Positions 22,030-33,554 of a stretch of DNA of 64,000 bases are shown piece by piece; position 1 is the first letter of the stretch, and every line of letters begins with the position of its first letter. Position numbers and translations under genes: made by a program. Below the pieces are notes generated by a model. That model was not told where the DNA came from. It saw only the letters and a program-made list of their open reading frames with translations, and made no database searches. Origin of the DNA: Elephas maximus indicus (Eukaryota > Chordata > Mammalia > Proboscidea > Elephantidae); contig NC_064839.1 in NCBI RefSeq assembly GCF_024166365.1, forward strand, positions 37,026,378-37,090,377, in the 5' to 3' direction.

Positions 22030-22450
22030 TCTTGCGGTAGTTAATGGGAAGTTATGGTTTTGAATATAATTTTTTCCCTTCAAGCTGCTAATTTTATTGA
22101 CAATATGGATAGATTGAAAGACCCAAAAGCTTTGTGTTGTTTTGTTAAAGCAAATAAGTGAGGCACAAATGTAAATTACATCTCCAGGTTCACATTAGAG
22201 GTTTGCAAATAATACTGAGCTAATGGTTATTGCAAAGGAAAATAGCACTGGGATCAATATTCTATACAGTGGAAGGCGATACCTCTCTCTCTTTTAATCA
22301 CCTCATTGCAGAAATGGCATTGAAATTTGAAATCTCATTTTCTCCATTTGTACAAATTGAACATAAATCACTATGAGTGAGAGGAGGTGGCAGGCAGCTT
22401 CACTCTTTGTGGGATTGCATTACTAATTAGTGTTGGGCTAAAGCCCCGCA
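22030..22450. promoter_or_regulatory. Candidate conserved non-coding element, AT-rich
   Basis: Dense homeodomain/HMG texture: GCTAATTTTATTGACAATATGG, TTTGCAAATAAT and GCATTACTAATTAGTG (near 22420-22435, with a TAATTA core). No transposon similarity. Together with the two blocks upstream it makes the richest regulatory-looking interval in the window. Confidence 0.4.
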
Positions 22451-22766
22451 CAGCCTGGGAGAGGCTTCCCTAGACCTTTGGCCAAATGCAGGATACTCTG
22501 AGAAGCCTGGGCGCATGGGGAGGGGCTCAGACCCTCCAGTGAGGAGTGAGTGAGGCCATATCAGTCTGCAAAAGAAGGAACACAAAGGGCAGAAGGCATC
22601 TCAGATCCTCACATGCTTACGTAATTTTCTGAGGCTGGGTGGTAGTTCCCAGCGGATCCCCTCTTAGATTTCAGTGGGGTCAGGATATACAGGACAATCA
22701 CTGTTCCCCAAAAGAGGCAATTGAGAGGTCAGCTTCCACACTTTGCCTTTTGTCTCTGGCTGTAGG
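22451..22766. other. Intergenic DNA, nothing recognised
   Basis: Mixed sequence with no supported feature. Confidence 0.4.
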
Positions 22767-22968
22767 ATTAAGGGAGTCCTTTGGTAATGCAAATGGTTAG
22801 CACGCTCATTGCCAACCTTTTGGTTGGTGGTTTGAGGACACCTAGAGGTGCCTTGGAAGAAAGACTAGCAATCTACTTCCAAAAAGTCAGCCATTGAAAA
22901 CCCTATGGAGCACAGTTCTACTCAGACGCACATGGAGTCACCATGAGTCAGAATTGGCTCTACAGCAA
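22767..22968 (+). mobile_element. tRNA-derived SINE, divergent subtype
   Basis: A different subtype: 'ggagtcctttggtaatgcaa' head, 'ccttggaagaaagactagca' body, 'gaaaaccctatggagcacag' and the shared 'gagtcagaattggctctaca' tail. It lacks the 'ctatggggcag' block of the main subtype. A second copy lies at 34395-34592. Confidence 0.85.
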
Positions 22969-24415
22969 CAACAGGGCCTGCTCAACGCCAGCAATTTGGT
23001 GTAACCTTCCCAAGCTGACCACCTGCCTACCACCTTCCTGCCTTCTGCCCTTCCCTTTCCTTCATTCCTTGAGTTGGATATACTTTCCCTAGTGTCTCTC
23101 ATGGCTCTGAGCTGGATGGTAAATATTATTTACAAAGGATATTCAGAGATGTCGAAGGGCCTCTGGCATTGTACCCGTTTCAACTATATTTTCTCAAGTT
23201 GTTCAAATGTTACTTACAATATATTCGGTTTTTAGGTTATGAGGTCATCATGGGAAAAGGGATGAAGACCTCTCTTTCCCTCCCCAGGTTGAACTATTCC
23301 ATGTTCATGCACTTCTGGGCTGGGCAGCTGCAGGGGGAATGTGTCTCATTTCAAAGGTGGTAAGAGATGGGTAAGAAAGATGGCAGAGGTGTCAACTCAG
23401 CTGGTGAGACTGCTGGATTTACAACTTTGTTGTTAAAGATTTGGGAAGACATAGCATAGAGAAGAGTTGTACATACAGAGTCCTTTACTTGTCTTCGCAT
23501 TGGCCACTTGCCCTCTCACTTGGAGTAAATATCGTTCTGCTGGATGGTTAATGGAGGATGTTTAATTCATTAAACTTGATACCCTGTGGGCAGAATGGAC
23601 TGGCAAAATATTTATATATTTATATCCAAGGCTGCCTCTCTAAGGCTCAGTGTGTGCACATTAGCCAAAAATGGGACAAGCTTAGTGTCCATCAAGGTGG
23701 GGTCTCAGCAATGGCTATCAACTCCAGCATCACTTGATGGTAGACCAGAACAGAGGCAATGGGACACCCGTAGGATGGAGAAAGATACTTTTTCATTTCC
23801 TGCCAAAGTGACCATTTAGAAGGCCACAGTGGGTCCTTTGATGGCTAAGTGGTCCATCTGGACAGTCTTGAGACAGCCATGGCACCTCAAACATTGAAGG
23901 TGTATTCCTGCCCTCCTCTGCCTGCCACTCCTTTCCCCTGCCTAGGGAGAGAGGCAGAGTGACTCCCATAGACTTATCAACACCCTGGGAGTTTCCATTC
24001 CTCTTCCACATCCTCAGGAGTGGCACTAGGAATTAAAAATAAGGGAGGTTAGGGGAAAAACTGAAAACCAGGTTCATCACCTAAGGCTTCTCTTGTCCAT
24101 TTCAATAGATGAAGGCAAAGAAAATAAAGCATAGTCCTTCCAAACAGTGAGCAGGTGGTGGCTGCTAATAGAGAAGAAATAAAAACCTTTTAAAAATCAG
24201 AGCAGACTACAAAAAACACGACAAAGTGGAATGAAAGTTCTGAACAATCAGTTCAAAGAAAGGGGTGTTTGAAATAAACCCTTAAAAACATTTCAAATGC
24301 TGAATGGAAAAAAAAAGAGAGAGCGAGAGAGAGAGCTGCTGCTTTAGACATTTGAAGCCAGGGTGACTTAATCTGGAGAGAGGACTTTTTGGATTCTACT
24401 TAAAAAGGACTAATG
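22969..24415. other. Intergenic DNA with short GA repeat
   Basis: A (GA)n patch occurs at about 24316-24334. No gene or transposon is supported. Confidence 0.4.
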
Positions 24416-24419
24416 AGTC

Positions 24420-24640
24420 CTTGGAGGCAGTGAGGCTTAGAGGACTGAACACTGGATCAGGTGCACATGGACTGGCCTGATTGCCAGTCCCAGGTCTGTC
24501 ACCACCTCCTGGGTTGACCTGGGGCTTTTAACCTCCTTGTGCCTCCATTTGCCCCGCTATAAACTGGGATTACTAATAGCGTGTTCTCTCACCCTCCAGG
24601 TCCCAGGGGAGGTTTAATAGGATAGTGGAACAGATCCTAT
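24420..24640 (+). mobile_element. MIR relic, sense
   Basis: Word order of MIR sense: an imperfect head, 'cctgggttgacctggggc', 'taacctccttgtgcctccat' and 'ctataaactgggattactaa'. Confidence 0.7.
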
Positions 24641-24734
24641 TGATGGAGAATGAGTAACCGACATTTTGTGACCTCCACCTTTATAGGCCAACTAGGTATC
24701 CTCCCAGAGGCTTTTGGAGGAGCCTTCCTTTTTG

Positions 24735-25130
24735 GTGAGTTTCAACATTCATTCCATCATTCCTTCACTCATTTCACATTATGCATACCTACTATGTACC
24801 AGGTATTATTGTCCACAAGGACGAAATGAGGAAAAACAGTCCACTCCCTCAAGTTGATCACAGTCAAATAAAGGAGACAGGTAAGTTAACAGGTGTTTAG
24901 CAAAGAGTGTGATGGGAACAAGCATGGTGTACCTCAGGAACATAGCTGTAGGGAGGCTTCTGGGGGAGATAGTGACTGAGCTAATTTCTGACAGAAGGGC
25001 AGAAACTAGCTGGGTGGGTGTCAAGGCTGGGAAAGACATCTCAGGCCAGCAGAGCAACAAATGCAAAAGGTGTAGGGCGTGAGTTTTGGGACCGTCGACA
25101 AGGCACTTGTAGGGATGTTGGGTAAGAGGA
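24735..25130 (+). repeat. Ancient mammalian-wide repeat relic
   Basis: Same family as the copy at 18990: 'cattccttcactcatttcac', 'catacctactatgtaccagg', then 'agagtgtgatgggaacaagc'. Confidence 0.6.
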
Positions 25131-25274
25131 GCAGAGTGGAGAAAGAACAGCCTGCAGTGGGGAGCAGAAACTTTTCCTAAGGGTGGTTGTGTAAGAGAGG
25201 GGTTGCATTCAGCTGCTGGATCTGGAGGTATTAGGCAACTCCTAAAATTTATGGTGTCTCCTCAGTCATCAGCA

Positions 25275-25437
25275 ACCCAAACCAAAATCTGTTGCTAGCG
25301 AGTCAATTCCGATTCATAGCGACCCTATAGGACAGAGTAGAACTGCTGCTCCATAGGGTTTCCAAGGAGCATCTGGTGTAATTGAACTGCTGACCTTTTG
25401 GTTAGCAGCCACTTCTCCTACAGCAACCCAGGGTCCT
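25275..25437 (-). mobile_element. tRNA-derived SINE, minus strand
   Basis: Reverse SINE with tail 'gagtcaattccgattcatag' first and the head degraded ('ctacagcaacccagggtcc'). A 3-bp insertion duplicates 'ctg' in the GAACTGCTGCTCCATAGGG region. Confidence 0.85.
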
Positions 25438-25672
25438 TTTATTTTTGTGAACCACCATTTTTAGCAGGTAGCTTCCATCTTCAAGCTTGCCTCATTACTA
25501 AAGAAGGAGGGTAGAATGGATATGGCATAGGCAACAAGCAGGATCCAGCGCAGCTCTTTACAACATATGGAAGAACTTAGATTTTGTCTCAGATATAGCC
25601 CGTGACCATGATCATGATGAGATTTGCATTCATCTTGCATCTACACCCTCTCAGATATTTGCATGTTTTATG

Positions 25673-25842
25673 GAAACCCTGGTGCCATAGTGGTTAAGAG
25701 CTACAGCTGCTAACCAAAAGGTCAGCAGTTCAAATCCACCAGGCACTCCTTGGAAACCCTATGGGCAGTTCTACTCTGTCCTATAGGGTCTCTATGAGTC
25801 AGAGTCAACTCAACGGCAACAGGTTTGTTTTTTTTGGTTTTA
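25673..25842 (+). mobile_element. tRNA-derived SINE, perfect target duplication
   Basis: Complete SINE from 'ggaaaccctggtgccatagt' to a T-rich tail. The 11-bp direct repeats CATGTTTTATG at 25662-25672 and 25843-25853 are perfect, indicating a comparatively recent insertion. Confidence 0.93.
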
Positions 25843-25853
25843 CATGTTTTATG

Positions 25854-26539
25854 AAAGGGCTAGGAGTCCTAAAGGACTGGCATACGAAAAAAAACATTTA
25901 AGTAGAAGAGAAAAAGATAAGAAATTTAGAAACTTGCTCGAGTGAAAATAATAAAACAAAGAATTATAACACACAGGGTGACAGCACATCTCGGGTTTTC
26001 CCGGGGGGAGCCCTAGATTACGTCTATTGTCTTGGCATCTCTTCCAGCTTAACATTTGCCCTAGATTTTACTTTTATTGTTATTTTTAACAAAGTGTCAC
26101 TTTTAACTGTTACATTAAAATAAGCTAAGATAGAAAGGACAGACCTCCATTTTGTACCACCAGCTCCTGCCAAGTTCTCACCTAATTGCGTAGGAGATGC
26201 AAGTTCTGTAAAGAGTTCTCCTTTTAACTTGTAGTTCCATCTGAAAGACTACCAGGAATGACCCCGTCTCTCTTCTCCCATTCCTTTCCAGATGAAAGGT
26301 AACTCTCACTTTTCAAGAACAACACGCATGTGTTTGCTAGTGAACCAGCGTGAGCTGGGCTATGAGCATGTAGGGTTAGTAACTCCACCTGGAGGAGAAG
26401 TGAGAGAAGTGGCTGATGCTGCTGCCCCACCAGTTACTTATGTAGTGGCGGTGCTGGGGTCTGTAGAGTGCAAGTGACTGGCTATGAGGCCTCTTGGCAG
26501 GGTCAGTGGGAAATGCGGGAAACTACAGAGTGGGTGTAA
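25854..26539. other. Intergenic DNA, nothing recognised
   Basis: No supported gene or repeat. Confidence 0.4.
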
Positions 26540-26544
26540 AGATC

Positions 26545-26695
26545 CCTGGTCGCGCAATGGCTAAGTGAAAGGCCAGTGGCTCTGTGGGCGAAAAGACCTG
26601 GCTAACTTCTCCTATAAAGATTACAACCTCGGAAGCCCTCATATAGGGTCACTATGAGTCAGAATCTACTCAGTGGCACACAACAACAACAACAT
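26545..26695 (+). mobile_element. SINE with RTE-like CAA tail
   Basis: Long-subtype SINE ('ctctgtgggcgaaaagacc') that ends in 'cagtggcacacaacaacaac' instead of the usual GT-rich tail. This is the 3' terminus typical of the RTE elements here. Confidence 0.8.
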
Positions 26696-26879
26696 AGGGC
26701 AGGTATAGGGGAAAATATTGACCAGAGCCACAGCACAGTGCGAGAATAGTCTGCTCTTGCGATAGCAGCTTTGTTGTTTAGTGGATAGTGTAAATCTAAA
26801 ACTATTTTATTATTTGGTAACAAATTTTTGTTTTTAAATGAGCCATTTTGGCAGCAGTGAGCTGAAAAAAATAAAAGTA

Positions 26880-28900
26880 CATGTTTAATGAAAAAAATAT
26901 TTCCTGAATTTCCATTTCGTAAGACAGTTGGTGGTGATGAATGTGTAACTTGCGCAGAGTGTTTGCCAACACTTACCGTCTACTGGGCAAGTGACCACAT
27001 GAAAACCAGATGACAAAATTTGGTGACGAAGCATCAGCATCTAATTTTAAAAATCAGTAGTTATTTAAGAAGACTCTTCTGTAAATGATGATTTCACATA
27101 TGAATATACGGAAGAGTGTTTAGAGATCCCTCTGCAAAGTATGATTTTTTCATTTATATCAATTGATGGCTTTGTCTAAATTTCACTCATTTTTTAACCC
27201 AAGCTTTCTTGTGTATGTGTAAAACATGAAGTGATCATTGTTAATGTGTTGGTTCCATAGGCTGAAGGAAAACTTTACAAACAGTTCGAGGATATCACTT
27301 TTTATCAATGCTATCAAAGCTTTCAAGATGAAAATCAGTTCATTCTAATAATTGGTTGAAAACATCCCCTCCACTTCAGCAAATCAAAGTTTCTGGAAGT
27401 CGATTCTAATCAAAGTGAAGCATCTGACCTTATTTGGAATACTAGTGTAAAATTCATTTTCAAAGTTCAACATTGAAGATAAAACTCTTTGTTTCGGTGA
27501 TGATAATACACATTCAAATTTTGGTGAACCACAGCTCTTATGGTAAAATTGTAAGAAACATATAGGGCCCTGGATACCCTTTTAACTCAGTACTGAAGTC
27601 ACTCCTGGGGTTTACCGTTCAACCAAAGATTAGACAGGCCCATAAAACAAAACAAGGCTAAATGGGCACACCAACTCAGGGGGAAGGACGAGAAGGCAGG
27701 AGGGAAGAGGAAAGCTGGCAATAGGGACTCCAAGGTCAAAAAGGGGAGAGTGTTGACACGTGGTGGGATTGGCAACCAATGCCACAGAACAATATGTGTA
27801 TTAATTATTTAATGAGAAACAGATTTGCTCTGTAAACCTTCATCTAAAGCACAATAAAAAAAAAAAATAAGTCTATGGGGCAGAAATAGACTTAGGATTT
27901 GTTTTTGTATTCATATAATTCATAATTTCCCCCCACTAAGCTGCAATGCTAGGCCAATTGAAATAAAAGCTGTAGTGGTTTAAATTTATATTTTTATGTA
28001 CTTTTGGTGTATTTTATTTTTATACATTTTGTATATTTTTGTTAGAGTAACTGGACCATGAAATTTTTGTGATAAAAATTTGAATATCGAAATTACTGTG
28101 GCAATATGCACTTTCTGTTTGCTGCCCATTATTCGTGGAGTTCTAGAGGATTTTGCACTTTTGAAGAACCCCATGTTCTGCAGTGGTATTGAACTTCTGT
28201 AAACTAACTTGTGAATTTTGATTACATTTTATGCAATGTCAGTTGGAAATCTTTAATCAAAGTGTCCAATGAATGGAGTATTCAGAAAACATCATTTTGA
28301 AGCTTTTAACTGCTTGCAGTTGTTAAAGACAACGCTTGCAAACAGGAAGACAATGAAATTTATCCCTCTAGTAGGAAGAAAAAGACTGAACAAATTAAAT
28401 GTGGAGAGCTCAAAAATTGTACAAGGTATCATTTTCAAAATTATAATTGCTCCTTGGAATAGCTTGGGCTGTGGGAAGAATCTTTTCAGGGCATTTCCAT
28501 TTTTAACTGGATAAAGTTATATTCTGCAGGAATGGAAGGAAACTAAAAAGCTTCTGATTTGAAATAACAAGTAGAGATAACTTATTTGAAGAGTATTGTC
28601 CTGCAAAAATATCTGTAAATGATAGACACTTGTGAGGTAAAGAGACAATATTTGATAAAATATTTGGACTAAGATATTTACACACTTTAATATGAAAAAA
28701 ATAGAAAATTGGGAATATAGGTTAGTAGACTTCGTTCTGAATTTACAAGGTGCCTTTGTAACTTTGGAGAAAGTACTTTGTCAGTGAAAATTAATATATT
28801 AACCTACAGAGATGACTCAGTTGAGGGTGTCAGCAGTTTCAAATTTATTAACAATAAAATGCAACTTCTAATACTTTTCTGTAATACTTCAAAAAACTTT
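26880..28900 (+). pseudogene. Decayed hAT-transposase-like sequence
   Basis: Conceptual translation in shifting plus-strand frames gives segments that resemble hAT-superfamily transposases and the vertebrate genes derived from them. About 27490-27530 gives a 'FGDDNTHSNFG' segment, like the acidic GD(D/N)NTNTNFGG motif. About 28150-28260 gives 'LLKNPMFCS' (a FFENP-like motif). The frame at 28269-28514 gives 'LKTTLANRKTMKFIPL', like the central LK..LENRK..KFIP region. Many stops and frameshifts interrupt it, and an L1 tail is inserted at 27550-27867. It could be a fossil DNA transposon or a processed copy of a hAT-derived host gene. Ends are approximate, and the family call is from motif memory. 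Confidence 0.4.
27550..27867 (+). mobile_element. 5'-truncated L1 3' UTR insertion
   Basis: 'taactcagtactgaagtcac', 'agattagacaggcccata' and 'gtaaaccttcatctaaagca' followed by 'caataaa' and an A-run (27856-27867) are the terminal 3' UTR of the afrotherian L1 lineage. Only about 320 bp were inserted. It splits the hAT-like pseudogene and is therefore younger than it. Confidence 0.7.
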
Positions 28901-29235
28901 AAAAATGCAACTTCCAAAAAGACTTTATGCAATTTTATTTAGCAAAGATTAGTCCATGTTAAAATATATATTTTTAGGAATTTACTGTGACATATTGGAA
29001 ATAAATGTGACTAAAAAAAATCATGTAATACATGAGTGAAAACCAAATGCAATTATTTTACTAATTTTTTTATTGTTTAATATTCAGATAATAGATTTGA
29101 AGAAGTAAATTATTTTTGTTTTCTTTAAGAAACACAGACATATGGCATATTTGATAGAAATAAATTTTTACAAAAAAAGTTTTAAATAAAACTATTTTAT
29201 AAGTCCACCAATATAATACCATCAATTTATTGGTC
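28901..29235. other. AT-rich intergenic DNA
   Basis: Very AT-rich. The distal end of the hAT-like relic may extend into it. Nothing else is recognised. Confidence 0.4.
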
Positions 29236-29237
29236 AA

Positions 29238-29320
29238 TGTCTTAGGGTTCTCTAGAGAAACAGAACCAGTAAGATGTGTATATGCATATATAGAGAGAGA
29301 AAGAGAGGGATTTTATTTTA
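29238..29320 (-). mobile_element. ERVL-type LTR end fragment, antisense
   Basis: 'gtcttagggttctctagaga' is the reverse of an ERVL LTR 3' end, comparable with the end of the LTR at 37322-37919. A TA/GA-rich patch follows, and the rest of the LTR is missing. Confidence 0.5.
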
Positions 29321-29655
29321 AGACAGACTAGGAAGAAAGACCTGGTGATCTGCTTCTAAAAATTAGCCAACGAAAGCCTTATGGATCACAATAGAATATT
29401 ATCTAACTTGCTTGCTTTGGACAAGTCATCAGGAGGGATCAATTGCTAGAGGAGGACATCACGTTTGGTGAAATAGAGGGCCAACAAGAGTGTGGGAGAT
29501 CCCTAGTGAGATGGATTGGCACAGTAGCCACAAGGATGGCCTCAAACATACTGCTGATTGTGAGGATGACACAGGACCAGGTAACGTTTCCTTCTGCTGT
29601 ACGTAAGATCTCCACGAGTTGAAGTCGACTGGATGACAGCTAACAATAACTGGTG
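29321..29655 (+). mobile_element. Short internally deleted RTE element
   Basis: RTE leader sequence ('agacagactaggaagaaaga' and 'agccaacgaaagccttatgg') passes at about 29405 into the RTE 3' end ('acaagtcatcaggagggatc', 'gagatggattggcacagtag', 'tgaggatgacacaggaccag', 'gttgaagtcgactggatgac'). The coding core is gone. This is the third both-ends-present, core-deleted RTE copy in the window. Confidence 0.8.
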
Positions 29656-29714
29656 ACAGAGGCCCACCTCTTTTCTGAAAGAAATAATTTATTAGCTAGA
29701 GGCAGGTCTATCAA

Positions 29715-30000
29715 TTGTTGATTCATCCCTTCACTGATTCATCTGTCATTCATTTATTAATTCATTACCTCAAGAATCAAGAAGCCTTTATCGAGTACTT
29801 ACTATGTGCCAAGCACTTTGTTAGGCACTGATGATGCAGAAAAGGGAATAAGACAAAACTCAAGGTGCACATAGCCTAGTTTCAGAGATGGGCGGAGAAA
29901 CTGCCAGCTCTAAGTCAGAGAGCTTAGTGCTGGAATGGAGGCATGTAAGGGACCCAGAAGGAGCATCCGCCTGGGAGAGGGTGTCAGGGAAAGCTTCTCA
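29715..30000 (+). repeat. Ancient mammalian-wide repeat relic
   Basis: 'cgagtacttactatgtgcca' and 'agcactttgttaggcactga' identify the same old family as at 18990 and 24735. Confidence 0.6.
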
Positions 30001-30955
30001 GGGGCCATAATGCCAGCTTCTCCAGTTGAATCAAGCCACTTCCTTCTCCTCCAGGGAAAATGCTGTCTCACCGGGTGGCACTTTCTGTCAGAAAGTAGGC
30101 CACTTCTTTTAGTTCTTAATATTTGTAATAGTAAAAGAACAACAATAATGCAGATCCCAAAGAATCATTATTTTTGCTCCCTTGGTCTGGTTCCCAACTG
30201 TTTTTTTTTTCATTCCTGTCTAGTCTTAGACAGTGTCCTGGAAAAACTTTTAGGACTCAGTAGCTGTTTCCTATTCCAGGTTCCTCGTGGTGTGTTGTTT
30301 CTGGGCATAGAAACAAATCCAATTCAAGCAAATAACGCTGTCATCAGGATTCTGTGCAGGCGCTGGAGCGGGGAGGCCTGGCCAATGGAGTGCAGTGTTT
30401 GAAATATCTTGAGATCTTCAGAAACATTTGTTTTTATTCAGAAGTGTTCATTTGATGTTTCCCTGACCCACACAGTTTCCCTATGGGCTTAAGCTCCCAT
30501 TTGTTAAAGAAACAGATGGGAAAACCAGTTCAATTTGTGTTTGTTTTAGCGTTTAAGACAGCTTAGTGTGAAATAGTAGAGTTTGGAGGTTGCAGGTAGC
30601 AACTCATTGCATTTAGCAGACATGTAAGGGAACAGAACTGTGAGGTCGGTTTAGAGAGACATAAGCAGGGGCAGATGAGAATGTAAGAGACCTGCCGGTT
30701 CCACAGAATACATCAGTGGGTACCACTGAAAGTGAAACCCTGTGATTCTACTGTGGACTCATTTAACTTGGGTGAGATGACCTGAAGTAGGCTAGGAGAA
30801 TGTCACATAGATTTTGCCAGCTACTGTTGGTTTCCATCCCACCTTCAAACGGAAGTGACCCCATAGGGCAGGTCAGCTAGTGTAGGCTATCGATAAATTT
30901 CCACCCAAGGATATCCAGGAGAGCTAAGGAGTACCCTTAACCCACAACAATGCCT
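30001..30955. other. Intergenic DNA; 155-codon frame judged chance
   Basis: A plus-strand frame at 29935-30402 is long for the region, but it begins inside the old repeat, has no recognised domain and lacks splice context. Confidence 0.4.
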
Positions 30956-30959
30956 CCTG

Positions 30960-31380
30960 TATTAGTTAGGGTCTTGGCAGGAAAAAGTGCACTCAGCATG
31001 TTAATTTAATGAAGAGATCTTAATAATGGGACTATTTACAGAGGTGAAAGGGTGAAGGGAACTGAGAAGGAATAATGAAGCGCCTCAGAGGCCCGAAGTG
31101 GGAAGGGGAAGAAAAGTGTTTCTGGACTCTAGAGACACTGATGGCTGCAGGAAAGGAATGATCTGTCAGGATCTGTAGCCATAGGTAGGCCACTTCCAAA
31201 GCCACGGCGAGGCAAGGAGGGAGTTGAAATAATCAGTATGCTGACCTCCGACCTCCTTCTGGGCTTTTCCATGGATCTAACCTCACTGGGAGCTTAGAGA
31301 ACAAAGGAATCTGGGTGGTACAGTCTGCCTCTATCAGTCTTTTGGGACACAGCAGGATGGAGAAACATGGAGGATGGACA
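30960..31380. repeat. Old dispersed repeat relic, family unresolved
   Basis: 'tattagttagggtcttggca' and 'ataatgggactatttacaga' recall a mammalian-wide dispersed family. I cannot name it from memory, so the strand is left open. A short similar opening occurs near 40877. Confidence 0.4.
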
Positions 31381-31724
31381 ATGAAGCTGGAGGAATGAAT
31401 AGGATAAACAACACAGCCTCACTTTTGGAACACTGTCCTGACTCAGGCACTTACAATCTGTCCAAAACCCAATATGCTCTTCCTCTCGTGGTGGGTGTAG
31501 TAGAAAATGTGTCTTTTCATTGTGGTGGAGCTTTGGGCAGCAAACTAGAATCTTTGTGGCTCCATCAAAATCCACAAGTATTATGTAGTCAACAGCCTAC
31601 AGGGATTGAGTTCCTTGGTTCTTCCAAGTCTGCCAAGTGTGACTTCTCATTGTGCCACCATGGGCAAGATAACCCACGAGCTATTACTTTGGGTTTTTTA
31701 ATTTTCCATTTTTAATAGAATAGG

Positions 31725-31845
31725 TTCCTCAGCCAAGAGTCAGAAAACTTGGGTTCTTGGCTCATTTGGCTGTGGGACTTTGATAAATCTTCTCTCTGGG
31801 TGTTTTGTCATCTGTAAAAGGAGGAAGTTGGGTTAGAAACTGGTT
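31725..31845 (+). mobile_element. MIR relic, sense
   Basis: 'aacttgggttcttggctcat', 'gctgtgggactttgataaat' and 'tgtcatctgtaaaaggagga' follow MIR order. Confidence 0.7.
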
Positions 31846-33550
31846 TAAACAAAACGCTTTTAGTATGTCTTTATGTTCAGTATGTCTTTAAATCAAAATC
31901 AAAAGACTCTTAGGGAGAATGATTGTGATTATACAGGTGACTGTCTAAACCTCAGAAATGAACTTATGGAGAGGCAAGAGCTAATTCTGAAACACTCTGG
32001 GGCACCAGACCAGTCGGTCATCACATTGTCAGACAGAGAAAGTGAGTAGGTGATTTATCACTATGGAGAGGGATGGCTCAGATGTTTAAAATGTTGGATT
32101 CTGTCAGATGTCTCAGCATGCTCCAGGGCCTTTTCCAGGTTAAGACTAACCCTAAAGTTTCAGGGAACTTCTTAACGCTCTCTTTTTCCACCCAGGGGAA
32201 TAGAGAAGTTTGAGTCTCCCTTTTATGTGTTCCTATCAAAGGAAGTACTAGTAAAATCCATGATGGGAATTATAGGCTATCAGAACTATAAAATGTCCTC
32301 AGGATCTTCCTCTTACCACCATCACTCAAACCAACTGGACCTGCAGTAAAGGATAGGTTTGAGGACAATTGAGGTTTAGAAAGATTCATGAAGTGGAGGT
32401 CTCTCTTGCCCACTTACAGCAAATGTAGGATCTGAACATGTTGGCCAGCCTCTTTACCTGGATTCAGACTTGCAGGCAGCATAGTGGTTAAAATCAGCCT
32501 TCAGATAGGTACACCTGTCCTCTGTTTGATGTTTTGTAAAAACAGCACCAAAATCAGCTGCCAGTTAAACATCCTAAGAGCAATCAAGATTCCTACATAG
32601 TACTGTTAATTGTTGACTATGATAACATATCTCGTTATCAGTTCTTCTTTAATGAATTCCTTAATAGATGTCATTAGACTTTAAGTGCTACATTACTTCC
32701 TCTAAGGAGAAATATTTAAGGAAATTATTTAAAAAAAAAAAAAATCATGTCCTGAATCAGACCTGAATGCCATCCTTAGAAAGCACAAACCACACTGTGG
32801 TGTCCTGTTCTCCTTAGTGACGTGCACATATTAGCTTCTTTGACTTCAGAGACTATGTGACTTTGAGGATATAATCTGAAGCTATAAATGGTTGTTTATC
32901 CCAAAAGGGGGCAGAAGACTTTGAATTCTAAGGAATTCACTAGATCCTATAGGAAACCCATAGCCATGATGAGAAATAGGTAAATAATCTCAGTTTGTCA
33001 GCACCCTGTGCAGGGAATTAAACTCACAACTTCCATGTTAATGATACTTTCACATTTAATTTCCTGTGTGCCACACTGAAAATGTATCCGCTGAAAGTAG
33101 AATTTTACTCCGTAGAGCTGTCTTATTAAGTGAATGTATGTGAGGCTGTACATGTCACAGCAAGATTCTGTAAGCTCATTTAGAAATATAATTTGGGGTA
33201 GGGAGAGCACAGGGGATTGTCCCGTGTAGGACTATCACTGTTTTCTTGGTGTCGTTATTGCTATTGATAATTGGTTATTTATTAGCACTAAGCATTAATT
33301 ATTAATATTAATAAGAGCAGTGTTAAGTACCAGCAGTATACTCTCTGCCATGCACAACATGGGCCTTTCTAGAATGTCATCTTAGGGTATGACACACTAT
33401 ACATGTGAAGGCAGATGCAGACCAACCAGCAGAGAAGAAGTCTGGAGTCCAGTCAGGGGTGGTTTCAAGACAACTTTGCACAGGTAGATAAAGCATTATG
33501 CACATGGATATGGTAAAAGTGCATATGATCTTTAGGAGAAATGTAAGAGC
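31846..33550. other. Intergenic DNA with faint MIR traces
   Basis: Faint MIR-like words occur at about 32370-32440 and 32478-32490. A short duplication 'agtatgtctttat' recurs about 17-20 bp apart near 31862-31890. There is an A-run near 32731. No gene is supported. Confidence 0.4.
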
Positions 33551-33554
33551 CATC

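Noticed and set aside
29935..30402. 155-codon plus-strand frame
   Set aside because: Starts inside an old repeat, shows no domain, and has no promoter, splice or conservation evidence.
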